DNA from: Blastopirellula marina
GTDB lineage: Bacteria; Planctomycetota; Planctomycetia; Pirellulales; Pirellulaceae
Reading direction: 5' to 3'
DNA length: 64,000 nucleotides
Assembly: GCF_002967765.1 (NCBI RefSeq)
Contig: NZ_PUHY01000015.1
Location: 496,001 to 560,000, forward strand
The first letter of the stretch is position 1, and each line of letters begins with the position of its first letter. Below are positions 9,191 through 17,343 of this stretch, in pieces. A program made the position numbers and the translations under genes. The notes under the pieces are model-generated. The model made no database searches. It saw nothing but the letters and a program-made list of their open reading frames with translations, and was not told where the DNA came from.

Positions 9191-10504
9191 CTAATCCTCT
9201 TGGGCAAATCCCGAAGGGCGGTTGTACAGTTTCTCTTTCGTGCACCACAAGCCGGCTGATGGAGTCGCGATGAAGAAAATTTCTTCACCATCCGGCATCG
9301 TGTTGAAGCCTTCCTTCATTTGCTCGATTGGGTAACGCTTAATCGTTTCCTCGTAATCGGCGTAGGCGAAGTGTACCTGCTCGACTTCTTCCTGGGTCAG
9401 ATGCCCAGGTGCGTATCGAATCGTGAAACGACCTTCCGACGTGCCGTGCATCAGGTGAGCCGTCCCGTGTGCCAGGTCTTGCATGTCTTCATTCTGCTTG
9501 TACAGTTCCAGGATCTTATCGGTCGGCTGGTAACCGTACTTGCGGATCAACGCATCGACGTCTGGCTGTTCGCCGAATCGCTTGAGGCCTGGGGCGATGA
9601 CCAGCAGTTCGCCCCCGTCGGCCAAGGCCATGCGCGTGCGGTAGACGCTCTTATTCGCGACCCATGTGCTGAAGAATTCATCGCCCTGCATTACGCAGAC
9701 GATCTTCTTGACGGGCTCGTCGAAGACGGTGATGTTCTCGGCACGAGACTGACGAGCGGCGGCCAAGTAGGTTTCCAGGTCGTCGCCGATATGGATGCCG
9801 GTGTGGACCAGTTCGCCTTGTTCATTTCGCGCTAAGACGACCTGGACATAGAAGTCGGGCAGATCGCCCAGCATCTCGTCTTCGGCCTTGTTGAAGACCG
9901 CACGAACTGGCGTGATCAAATTACCGAGGTTGTTTTCGATCCCGCAACTTGCTGCCATCATGTGCGAGGTGCAGATCAAGTCCTTGCCTGCCAGGCCGAT
10001 GAAGTAGTTCTTGTTGTGGTTAGCGAAGCCTAATACTTCATGCGGGACGACATGCCCGATATTAATAATCAGGTCCCACTTTTCTTCCATCAGCATCTTG
10101 TTAAGCCAAATGGGAATTGCCCAATCGGCCGCACCATTGCTGATCTCTTCCACAAATTCCGCTGAGACTTCGCCCACCTTCACACACCCATCACGCCAAT
10201 CGTGCGGATGAATGATTTCGTTGGGGATGTTGCCGAACATCTGTTTGTTTTGTTCTGGCGTATGTGGCTCGTGTTGCCCCAATGTCGGAATGACATGGAT
10301 CTCCGCTTCGTCCTTCAATTTCTCCCAGAAGTACTCGGTGATCCAGCCAGCACCGGAGTGCATACGAGTGATGTCGGGGGGGAGCAGGAGTACGCGTTTT
10401 GGCGTGCCGCAGATTCGCTCGCGGGCCTGCTGAATGGCCTGATCGAGAATAGCAAGTAACTCTGGATTTTTGATTTCTTTTGCGGTCTCGGAAATCCAAG
10501 GCAT
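9191..10504 (-). CDS. LarA-family (nickel-pincer cofactor) racemase/epimerase-like protein
   Basis: The 437-residue protein matches the LarA (lactate racemase, DUF2088) layout. It has an N-terminal PPDITR segment (D44, R47), TLGQHEPHT (H78, H81), a central HVVPHEVLGFANHNKNYFIG segment and CTSHM. In characterised LarA a Lys carries the nickel-pincer nucleotide and a nearby His binds nickel. Here the Lys of the HNK triplet and the His of TSHM are the obvious candidates, but the spacing and the replacement of the usual Gly-rich stretch mean this is a divergent subgroup. The family includes racemases and epimerases of several 2-hydroxy acids and sugar acids, so the substrate is open. The cofactor genes larB, larC and larE are not nearby. 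Its neighbour pepA is on the same strand, 156 bases upstream. Confidence 0.85.
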   Translation of the reverse strand: MPWISETAKEIKNPELLAILDQAIQQARERICGTPKRVLLLPPDITRMHSGAGWITEYFWEKLKDEAEIHVIPTLGQHEPHTPEQNKQMFGNIPNEIIHPHDWRDGCVKVGEVSAEFVEEISNGAADWAIPIWLNKMLMEEKWDLIINIGHVVPHEVLGFANHNKNYFIGLAGKDLICTSHMMAASCGIENNLGNLITPVRAVFNKAEDEMLGDLPDFYVQVVLARNEQGELVHTGIHIGDDLETYLAAARQSRAENITVFDEPVKKIVCVMQGDEFFSTWVANKSVYRTRMALADGGELLVIAPGLKRFGEQPDVDALIRKYGYQPTDKILELYKQNEDMQDLAHGTAHLMHGTSEGRFTIRYAPGHLTQEEVEQVHFAYADYEETIKRYPIEQMKEGFNTMPDGEEIFFIATPSAGLWCTKEKLYNRPSGFAQED

Positions 10505-10560
10505 GGCTAGGGTAATCCAAACTTAGGTGTAACGAAGAAGAAGCGAAGAGTCGGAGAGAA

Positions 10561-10589
10561 CCTCCCCTTTCGTAGGAACCGAGGGGAGG
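10561..10589 (-). terminator. GC-rich hairpin between pepA and the LarA-family gene
   Basis: An eight-base-pair perfect stem (10561-10568 with 10582-10589, CCTCCCCT and complement) lies between the pepA stop and the LarA-family start. No T-run follows on the minus strand. It may be a processing or attenuation structure rather than a strong terminator. Confidence 0.45.
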
Positions 10590-10660
10590 CGGCAAGTTAG
10601 CCACCCCAGGCGGCCAGTTAAGGTTAACGCCAGGGGCAGCAGTGCAATATCGTAATTACT

Positions 10661-12118
10661 TTAGGCGGTTTGGCGTCGAACCAATTCCAACAAAGTTCGA
10701 ACCGCAAAACCGGTGGCGCCACCACTGCAATATGGCTTTGGTTTCTCGGCGAAGGAAGGACCGGCGATGTCGATGTGGGTCCAAGGAGTTTCGTCGACGA
10801 ACTCTTCCAAGAACTTGGCGGCCGTGATCGCACCACCCCAGCGGCCGTCACCAACGTTCTTCACGTCAGCAATCTGGCTTTTGACTTGGTCGCCGAACTC
10901 TGGGTACATTGGCAGTTCCCACATCTTTTCGCCGGTGGCCAGCGACGCTTGTTGCACCTCGTAGCACCAATCTGGTTCGTTGGTCATCAAGCCGGCAGTG
11001 TCGGTACCCAAAGCCACCACGCAGGCACCGGTCAGGGTCGCCAGATCGACGATGGCACTTGGCTTTTCGTCGAGGGCAACGTTCAGAACGTCGGCCAGGA
11101 CCAAACGGCCTTCCGCATCGGTGTTGAGAACTTCGATCGTCTTACCACTGCGCGATGTCAAAATATCGCCCAGCTTGTAACTGTCGCCAGAGACCATGTT
11201 CTCGACCAAGCCACAAAGGGCCACAACGTTCACCGGCAATTTCCAAGCAGCAATTGCCTTGATCGCACCCAGCACGGTTGCCGCGCCGGCCATGTCGCCT
11301 TTCATGGTGATCATGCTGTCAGAAGGCTTAAGCGAAAGACCGCCTGAGTCGAACGTCACACCTTTGCCAACGAGCGCGATGGGCGGTTCACCCTTCTTGC
11401 CACCGTTGTATCGAAGGATCACCAAGCGAGGCTCGCGAACCGAAGCTCGAGCGACTGCGAGAAGGCTACCGCAGTTTTCTTCTGTCAGCTTCGCTTTGTC
11501 CCAGACCTCAATGTTCAAATCGTGATTTTCAGCGACGACGGCAGCTTCTTCCGCGAAAGTAGCTGGGTAGATATCGTTAGCACATCGATTAACCAACGTA
11601 CGGGTCAAGTTGATCGAGTTACCCAGCGAGATCCCTTTTTCCAGATTCTCCTGCGTGGCCGAACTCCAGACGATTTCGCCGGGCGGATTCTGTTTCTTCT
11701 CTTTGCGATAAAGATCTTGGCCGTGGCAACCAACGACCGCCCCAGCGATCGCTTGTTCGATCACTTCCGACGGCCAGAAGTCGTCGAGGTAGAAGCCAGC
11801 TTTCTCTACCTTCTTCGACGATAGAGCAACCGCTGCCGAGCAGGCCGCTTCGTACGCACGGCGAATGTTGAGGTCTTCCTTCTTGCCGAGACCGATCACG
11901 AAGACGCGAAGTGTTGCAAACCCGCTCGGTGCCAGAATCGTGGTGACTTCGTTCGGTTTGCCCGAAATGTCGCCCGATTCGACCAAACGGGTAATCGCAC
12001 CGCCGATGAGGGTATCGAGTTGATCAGCCGGAGGCGAAAGCCCGTCCTCGTAAGCCCCGACAACAAGGACATCGCCCGAAAAGTCGGCGATCTTCAATTC
12101 AGTACCCGTTACCTTCAT
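10661..12118 (-). CDS. pepA: Leucyl aminopeptidase (M17), cytosol aminopeptidase
   Basis: PepA removes N-terminal residues from peptides and acts as a hexameric two-metal enzyme in the cytoplasm. The protein (485 residues from the ATG at 12118) has the small N-terminal M17 domain to about residue 165 and then the catalytic domain. That domain shows LVGKGVTFDSGGLSLKP with the metal-binding Lys and Asp, and the family signature NTDAEGRL starting near residue 332, which supplies metal-binding Asp and Glu and the catalytic Arg. The C-terminal SGGATGFAVRTLLELV is also typical. Further in-frame starts exist upstream, but residues before M1 are not like the family, and a GAGATAAG sequence precedes this ATG. 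Confidence 0.95.
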   Translation of the reverse strand: MKVTGTELKIADFSGDVLVVGAYEDGLSPPADQLDTLIGGAITRLVESGDISGKPNEVTTILAPSGFATLRVFVIGLGKKEDLNIRRAYEAACSAAVALSSKKVEKAGFYLDDFWPSEVIEQAIAGAVVGCHGQDLYRKEKKQNPPGEIVWSSATQENLEKGISLGNSINLTRTLVNRCANDIYPATFAEEAAVVAENHDLNIEVWDKAKLTEENCGSLLAVARASVREPRLVILRYNGGKKGEPPIALVGKGVTFDSGGLSLKPSDSMITMKGDMAGAATVLGAIKAIAAWKLPVNVVALCGLVENMVSGDSYKLGDILTSRSGKTIEVLNTDAEGRLVLADVLNVALDEKPSAIVDLATLTGACVVALGTDTAGLMTNEPDWCYEVQQASLATGEKMWELPMYPEFGDQVKSQIADVKNVGDGRWGGAITAAKFLEEFVDETPWTHIDIAGPSFAEKPKPYCSGGATGFAVRTLLELVRRQTA

Positions 12119-12309
12119 CAGTCTTATCTCGTTTCTTTTCGCAAGGTTTACTTTCGCGCTGCCCATCGCAATTCGCCATTGTACCGCTCTGGAGCGTTTC
12201 GATACAGTGCCGTTCAGGTGCACGGTTGTATAGAGAAAAAGAGCTCAATTCACGCTGCAGGGATCTGCAAGTCATTGTGTAGAAAATACTTACCGATGAG
12301 GGCCTAACG

Positions 12310-12978
12310 GTGAACAAGCTGACGCTTAGCTGGGTAATGATTGCCACATGGGCGCTGATCTCGGCTACCTTGTATGCCGAATCCCCCAAAGTAACGATTG
12401 AGGTGTCGATCGTCGCCCGTTCTCAGGTCAAAACGAACCATCTTTCGTTCAAAGAAGAGCTTGCTAAGGCGCTTCATGATTCCGAAGTTTCTACCGAGAG
12501 CTTGCCCCGATTCTTTGAGGTTTGGTTCCGGGATCAGAAACGGAGGCAGTTCACGATCGACCTGCTCGAAGCAAAGATACCGTTGGGTGAAGAAGTGGAA
12601 GTCAGGACGCAACGTGGGCTTGGTTTTACGGCCAGTGGGGAAGTTGCCGATGGCAGCGCCGAGTTTCCGTTGCCTCTCGGCATAGAAGCGATACTTCGCT
12701 GCCAGGAAGGAAAGAACGACCAATTCGATGTCAACTTCCGCGTGTCCAAACGAAACCGAGACGATCGCACGGAAGTCTGGAAGCAAAGCGAAACGGAAGG
12801 AAAGTCGATTCGCGTCGCAGGCGTTCGAAGTTTCTGGATCGATAGCAAACTTACTTTGCACCCGCACATGCCGGAGGTCGTCGGAGGAATGACTAGCGAG
12901 ACGAAGAAAAACGGCCAGGTAGAAACAGAGGAAACGGTTGTCGTCATTCGAGTTATTCCGCACTTCAACGGAAAGTAA
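12310..12978 (+). CDS. Exported protein of unknown function with secretin-like C-terminal strands
   Basis: The product has 222 residues from a GTG start. A signal peptide covers about residues 1-23 (ending LYAES). The mature part begins with a strand VTIEVSIVARSQ, continues through FFEVWFRDQKRRQFTIDLLEA, and ends with SKLTLHPHMPEV and a Thr/Glu loop before VVVIRVIPHF. This arrangement (opening V-x-I-E strand, G-x-L strand with P, final hydrophobic strand) parallels the ends of the next two genes and reminds me of the C-terminal beta domain of secretins. It is too short to be a pore-forming secretin. All three genes point the same way, so an operon or a tandem family is possible. Function unknown. 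Confidence 0.78.
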   Translation: MNKLTLSWVMIATWALISATLYAESPKVTIEVSIVARSQVKTNHLSFKEELAKALHDSEVSTESLPRFFEVWFRDQKRRQFTIDLLEAKIPLGEEVEVRTQRGLGFTASGEVADGSAEFPLPLGIEAILRCQEGKNDQFDVNFRVSKRNRDDRTEVWKQSETEGKSIRVAGVRSFWIDSKLTLHPHMPEVVGGMTSETKKNGQVETEETVVVIRVIPHFNGK

Positions 12979-13092
12979 CTAGAAAAGCTGTCGCTGAGTG
13001 ATTTGCGGTTCACGAATTTCTTTTGCATGACGTACCACCCGGGGGGTAAGATAGTCTTCGCGCGACGATCCATTCGTTCAGGAGATGCCCCC

Positions 13093-14820
13093 GTGAATGC
13101 TCGATTATGCCCCTTCATTATTACTCTCTGTCTTTTCTGCTACACGAATGTTTGCTGGGCTCAAGTCGGCGAACTAACCACCACGTCGATTCGAGGTTAC
13201 CTGGAAGATTTTCAAAAGGCTGATACCGATGGTAGTGGTCTTCTAGAACAAGACGAACTCACTGCATATTTGGCTCCCTTTCCCGAGGCGATGAAGCAGT
13301 TGCTGGCCAATCTGGCGACGGACGATCAAGGTGTCAGCAGTAATCGAATCATGCAGGCCGCCACGCACTTCAAACGCTTGAAGGGATACGATCCACGCAG
13401 CGAGCCGGACCAGAAGTCTGCGTTTGCCCGCTGGGATAGCAACAATGACGGTAAGTTGTCTCAAGACGAATTAACGATCGTGTTGCCGGCTGGCTTACGA
13501 GACTCACTTTTGAAGAGGTTTGGAGACCAGGATGCCGTCGTTTTCTCTGAGTATCTCGACGCGTTTGGTAATTATGTTCGATCGAGCGAAGTTCAGCAGT
13601 CTCCGGAATCGATCGCAATCGAATCGGGCTTGAGCTCAGCTTCGAGTGCAGCCACGCCGGAGCCACTTCGGCAGAAGATTGCCGCATTTCTAGCTGTGAC
13701 CGACGCGAAAGAGAAGTCAGTCGCCGTGACGGATGTGGTCGAAGCCGCAGATGATGTCACGACGGAGACGCCAACATCGACCGCGATTGCGATGTCGAGT
13801 GATGAACATCGCGACTACTTCCAACACTTTGATGAAGATGCCAACGGTGTGTTGGAAGGGGATGAGATTGATTCGTTGCCCCAGATGCTGCGACTTCGAT
13901 TTGTCCAGGGAAGGCAAGCTGAGCCAGGGGCTCAAGTCACGCTCAAGCAATTCCAAGATGCCATGTCCTGGCTCCAAAAGACTGCGATCACGGCACGACA
14001 GAGACAAGCGGAGGAGGACCGGTTTAAAGATTACCGTCGAAAGCTCGTTGGAATGCTTAATGCGGAGTCATCTGAAGATCCGGCCACAGCCACAACAGAC
14101 GGACCCGTCGAAGAAGTTCGAGAGATGGTTGCGGTTGAGGAGGCCCCGGAAGCAACGTCTGTTCAGGTCGAGTTCATTCTGTTGAGTCGTAAATCGGCAA
14201 AACTGCCGACTCAGCCGTTCTCAGAAGAAGTTCTTAGCGTGGCTGGTAAGGCAGGCCCCTCACTCTCGGCTCGGCTACTTCCTTGGCTAGCTGACGAAAA
14301 GAACCAGTCTGTCCAATTGAAGGACTACTTCTTGGTCACGGTTTCGCCGGTTGCTCCTGCATTGGTGCAACGGGGCGGACGAGAACCGTTCGTGCAAGGA
14401 AGCAGTTCACGCGGTGGTGTGTCGTACAGCACGAACGACATCGGCACGATGGTACAGGTTGCCAAGGCTTCTGTTGGTGACATGTTGAGCATTCAATTCG
14501 AGAAGTCGTTTGTTGAAGCCTCGGCGACGGAGGCGAAATCTGAAGAACCAGAAAGTGATGCCGAGCAGCCAGCTCCGAACTCTCAGGCAAGCTCGGTGAG
14601 AGACCGGCAACCGGGACCAGACGCTGCACGTGGTCGCAGTGGCTTCGGGACGCCATTTGGAGGAACCGTTGAGCAAGTCACACCACCATCGATTATTACG
14701 ATGTCGGTAAACGGCAATCTGACGATGTCGCCAGGCACCCCGGTCGTGTTCAGTGAGTCGGGCCAATATCGAGGTGATCTTTACGAAGAGACACTAATCT
14801 TGGTCGAGATCAAACCGTAG
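13093..14820 (+). CDS. Exported protein with three EF-hands and a secretin-like C-terminal region
   Basis: The protein has 575 residues from a GTG that follows an AGGAGA site by 7 bases; the signal peptide ends CWAQ near residue 24. Three canonical 12-residue calcium loops are visible: D44-x-D-x-S-G with E55, D115-x-N-x-D-G with E126, and D247-x-D-x-N-G with E258. Between and after them lie acidic, Ala/Thr/Glu-rich linkers. From about residue 357 the chain turns into beta-type sequence (VQVEFILLSRKS), continues through a Ser/Gly-rich stretch, and ends GNLTMSPGTPVVFSESGQY followed by ETLILVEIKP. That ending parallels the preceding gene. EF-hands in exported planctomycete proteins are common. 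Here they would give calcium-dependent rigidity or assembly outside the cytoplasm. Function unknown. Confidence 0.82.
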   Translation: MNARLCPFIITLCLFCYTNVCWAQVGELTTTSIRGYLEDFQKADTDGSGLLEQDELTAYLAPFPEAMKQLLANLATDDQGVSSNRIMQAATHFKRLKGYDPRSEPDQKSAFARWDSNNDGKLSQDELTIVLPAGLRDSLLKRFGDQDAVVFSEYLDAFGNYVRSSEVQQSPESIAIESGLSSASSAATPEPLRQKIAAFLAVTDAKEKSVAVTDVVEAADDVTTETPTSTAIAMSSDEHRDYFQHFDEDANGVLEGDEIDSLPQMLRLRFVQGRQAEPGAQVTLKQFQDAMSWLQKTAITARQRQAEEDRFKDYRRKLVGMLNAESSEDPATATTDGPVEEVREMVAVEEAPEATSVQVEFILLSRKSAKLPTQPFSEEVLSVAGKAGPSLSARLLPWLADEKNQSVQLKDYFLVTVSPVAPALVQRGGREPFVQGSSSRGGVSYSTNDIGTMVQVAKASVGDMLSIQFEKSFVEASATEAKSEEPESDAEQPAPNSQASSVRDRQPGPDAARGRSGFGTPFGGTVEQVTPPSIITMSVNGNLTMSPGTPVVFSESGQYRGDLYEETLILVEIKP

Positions 14821-14997
14821 CGTTGCGAAAACGTTTCACAGCCGAGGTTCGTCTTATCGTTAGGACCTCGGTCTTTCCGGCCAAAGTTGCGAAAGCTTCG
14901 CATTAATCTCGAGCTTGATTTATCGTGTGGGTTAATCCCGCAGAACTTGCTAACTACTTATCGCCCCACATGCCCCATCCCCTGTGAAAGGAATCTT

Positions 14998-15654
14998 ATG
15001 ATTCGTTGCCTCTCCGTGTGCTTATTCTTGATCGCAAGCACGACGAACATCTCGATGGTTTCGGCTCAAACAGCTAAGCCCGATAATCCGCAAAAACTGA
15101 ATCTGGACTTGATCGTCGTAACGCACCGTACCGAAGGATCGACCGCGAAGAAAGATGCCGAGCTCGCGACAGCTGTGGAAGAAGTGGTGAAGAAACACGA
15201 GTCGCATCCACTCAGCCGCCTTCAGGATGCCATCAGTGACGTGTTGCCGGAGTCGGGCGAAAAGGTAGCCTCGGACGTCAATTCATTTTCGTTGAAGTCA
15301 TTTAACGATCTCGAACAGTGGGTCAAGTTCGGTACATCTCACCCAGTTCGAAACGTCCAAAGTCCTTACGGCAATGTAGAGACTCGATTGTTGATGGGAG
15401 AAACGGAAGTCAAAGCGACGCCGTGGATCTTGGATGAGGAACGGTTCGGAATCGGCGTCACCGTCTTGCGTCATCTTCCTGCGTACGCCCTGCCACAGCG
15501 AACTAGAGCCGTTGAAGGAGTAAGTGTGGAGAGTCTTTCGTTCACATCGAATACGCTTCTCAATGCCAACGAAGCAGCCGTAATTAACACCTATCGCCAT
15601 CGAGACGCCAAATTAGGCCTGACGATTATTGTGATCGCCCGGGTTTCTCGCTAA
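14998..15654 (+). CDS. Exported protein with secretin-like beta region
   Basis: The protein has 218 residues from an ATG preceded by AAAGGA, with a signal peptide to about residue 23 (ending VSAQ). The mature part opens LNLDLIVVTHRTEG. A Lys/Glu-rich helix follows, and after it comes VQSPYGNVETRLLMGETEV, with FGIGVTVLRHLPA next. The chain ends with VESLSFTSNTLLNANEAAV and LGLTIIVIARVSR. The order (YGN-x-E-x-R-L-L-x-G-E, then G-I-G-V-T-V, then a closing hydrophobic strand) is close to how the secretin C-domain reads (an A-x-I-x-x-G-x-E turn and G-x-x-L-x-V strand), but all pore-forming parts are missing. It is the third gene in a row with this feel. Function unknown. Confidence 0.78.
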   Translation: MIRCLSVCLFLIASTTNISMVSAQTAKPDNPQKLNLDLIVVTHRTEGSTAKKDAELATAVEEVVKKHESHPLSRLQDAISDVLPESGEKVASDVNSFSLKSFNDLEQWVKFGTSHPVRNVQSPYGNVETRLLMGETEVKATPWILDEERFGIGVTVLRHLPAYALPQRTRAVEGVSVESLSFTSNTLLNANEAAVINTYRHRDAKLGLTIIVIARVSR

Positions 15655-15690
15655 GACCAAAGCGGCCGGAAATTCCGATAAAGTAGCACC

Positions 15691-15726
15691 AGCCGACTTC
15701 ACCGGGAGAGTGATGTCGGCTTTTTC
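15691..15726 (+). terminator. Intrinsic terminator after the exported-protein trio
   Basis: A seven-base-pair stem (15691-15697 with 15715-15721) is followed immediately by a T-run on the plus strand, 37 bases past the stop at 15654. Confidence 0.8.
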
Positions 15727-15805
15727 TTTCCAGGGCTTAGTTTGCCGTATGTGTGCTATCTCACGTTCTGGCTGATCATCGCTAATCTTGATCGCGTCTA
15801 TTCTT

Positions 15806-15842
15806 TGACAAAGTGTCGTTAGTTGGCTGTGACATATTGTCG
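15806..15842. promoter_or_regulatory. Paired TGACA-N3-TGTCG palindromes upstream of the CydA-like operon
   Basis: The sequence TGACA-N3-TGTCG occurs at 15806-15818 and again at 15830-15842, start to start 24 bases. Each core is a GACA-N3-TGTC inverted repeat and both carry the same flanking T and G. The first copy overlaps a TTGACA that could be a -35 element. They sit 80-116 bases before the GTG of the first CydA-like gene and after the preceding terminator, which is where an operator would be expected. The regulator is unknown. Confidence 0.55.
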
Positions 15843-15921
15843 CAAGGGACGAGAATTGCGTAGGCTGCTACACTTGTGGTAACCCCCCTTGATCGGCGCC
15901 GCAGATAAGGACCTTCGACTC

Positions 15922-17343
15922 GTGGAAGTGTTTCCAGTCAACCAATACGATCCCTTGATGCCGGGCATCGTGATGGCAATGGTGGCCATCGTCCATGTCT
16001 TTCTCGCGCAATTTGCCGTCGGTGGTGGCATGCTGCTTTGCTATTTCCAGTGGTTGGCAATGACTGGCCGCTGTGAAAACGCCCGGCTTTTTGTGCACGG
16101 CTACTTCAAGTGGTTGGTGTTAATCAGTTTCGTCGCCGGTGCTGCCACTGGGGTTGGCATTTGGTTTACCGCCATACAGGTGAGTGCCCCGACGATTGGC
16201 CAGATGATTCATAACTTTCACTGGATCTGGGCAACCGAGTATCTCTTCTTTCTGCTCGAGATCATCGCGGGTTATCTCTTCTATCGCTATCACCAGCGGA
16301 TTAGCGATACGGCCTGTTTGCGACTGCTTGGTATGTATGCGTTCGCTGCCTGGATGAGCCTGTTTCTCATCAACGGCATCATCAGCTGGCAACTAACGCC
16401 CGGCGGTTGGGTTGCCGATCAGTCGTTGTTCGCCGGATTTTTCAATCCAACCTTTTGGCCGAGTGTCTTGTTCCGCACGATTGTTGCCCTGACACTTTCC
16501 GGACTAGTGGCCTGTGTGGTGGTGAACACGATGAGTGAGCTCGATCAGGAAGCCAAACGCAAACTGATCAATTACGCGGCTCATTTACTGGTCCCGATGA
16601 TCGCCATGCCAGTTCTCGGTGTCTGGTTTTATCTGATGATGCCGACCGATAGCCAAGGATGGGTCGCCGGCGGTAGCCCTGCTATGACTCTCTTCCTGAA
16701 TATTGCTGTCGGGGCTTCGCTGGCAATTGGTGGCTATGCGTTTGTCGGGCTATATCTTCAAAAACTGTACATCAACGGAGCAACGGCGACCTTGTTGTTG
16801 CTATTAGCGTTCGGCGCCACGGCGGGCGGCGAGTTCGTTCGGGAAGGTTCGCGAAAGCCTTATTCGATTCGGTATTGGATGTACTCAAACGGCATCTTTC
16901 CGGACGAGGTTGCTCAGATGCGGAAAGAAGGCTGCTTGGTTGATGATCCTTATCCGCTACGCGACGGAACGCCAGTCGCTGGCGAGATAACGACTCGAGG
17001 TGCCAAGGTCTTTCGCCGGCAATGTGCCGTTTGTCATACGGTTTCTGGGATCAATGGAGTTTCTGAACTGACAGAAACCTGGGATGCCGATCAGATGCGG
17101 ATGAACATCGCCAAACTGCAGCATACGAAGCCATTCATGCCGCCATTTGCTGGCAATGCCGAAGATTTGGAATCGCTGGTCCGCTACCTCAAGTGGTTTG
17201 ACGAGCGGAACGATGAAGAGGCGGAAGCACCTTACGAAGAAGCCACCTTAAACACGATTCAGAAGTGGTTAGATGACGCCGGAACTCAGCCGTTGTCTCT
17301 GCCAGGTGAAACGTCACTGGAAGCGGAAGAGGGAGATAAATAA
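15922..17343 (+). CDS. CydA-like bd-superfamily membrane subunit with C-terminal cytochrome c domain
   Basis: The protein has 473 residues from a GTG preceded by AAGGA at a spacing of about 10. A TTG 33 bases upstream is the alternative start. The membrane part reads like CydA: an early His in MVAIVHVFLAQFAVGGG (high-spin heme position) and two Glu in WATEYLFFLLEIIAGYLF (matching E. coli E99/E107). LINGIISWQLTPGGW stands in for the ANGWMQNPVG region, and FVREGSRKPYSIRYWM matches the EVGRQPW region. The low-spin heme His (E. coli H186) is not at its place: the segment reads FRTIVALTLSG. The C-terminal ~100 residues are a class I cytochrome c domain with CAVCH at 368-372 and a Met in KPFMPPF as likely sixth ligand. 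The quinol-binding loop is not evident. The stop overlaps the next gene by one base. Confidence 0.85.
   Translation: MEVFPVNQYDPLMPGIVMAMVAIVHVFLAQFAVGGGMLLCYFQWLAMTGRCENARLFVHGYFKWLVLISFVAGAATGVGIWFTAIQVSAPTIGQMIHNFHWIWATEYLFFLLEIIAGYLFYRYHQRISDTACLRLLGMYAFAAWMSLFLINGIISWQLTPGGWVADQSLFAGFFNPTFWPSVLFRTIVALTLSGLVACVVVNTMSELDQEAKRKLINYAAHLLVPMIAMPVLGVWFYLMMPTDSQGWVAGGSPAMTLFLNIAVGASLAIGGYAFVGLYLQKLYINGATATLLLLLAFGATAGGEFVREGSRKPYSIRYWMYSNGIFPDEVAQMRKEGCLVDDPYPLRDGTPVAGEITTRGAKVFRRQCAVCHTVSGINGVSELTETWDADQMRMNIAKLQHTKPFMPPFAGNAEDLESLVRYLKWFDERNDEEAEAPYEEATLNTIQKWLDDAGTQPLSLPGETSLEAEEGDK

Noticed and set aside
10670-11347. Plus-strand open frame antisense to pepA
   Set aside because: The minus strand carries the full M17 signature; the plus-strand frame has no motif.
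15805-15838. A full sigma-70 type promoter for the CydA-like operon
   Set aside because: A TTGACA is present, but no good -10 element lies at 16-18 bases; only the palindromes are reported.
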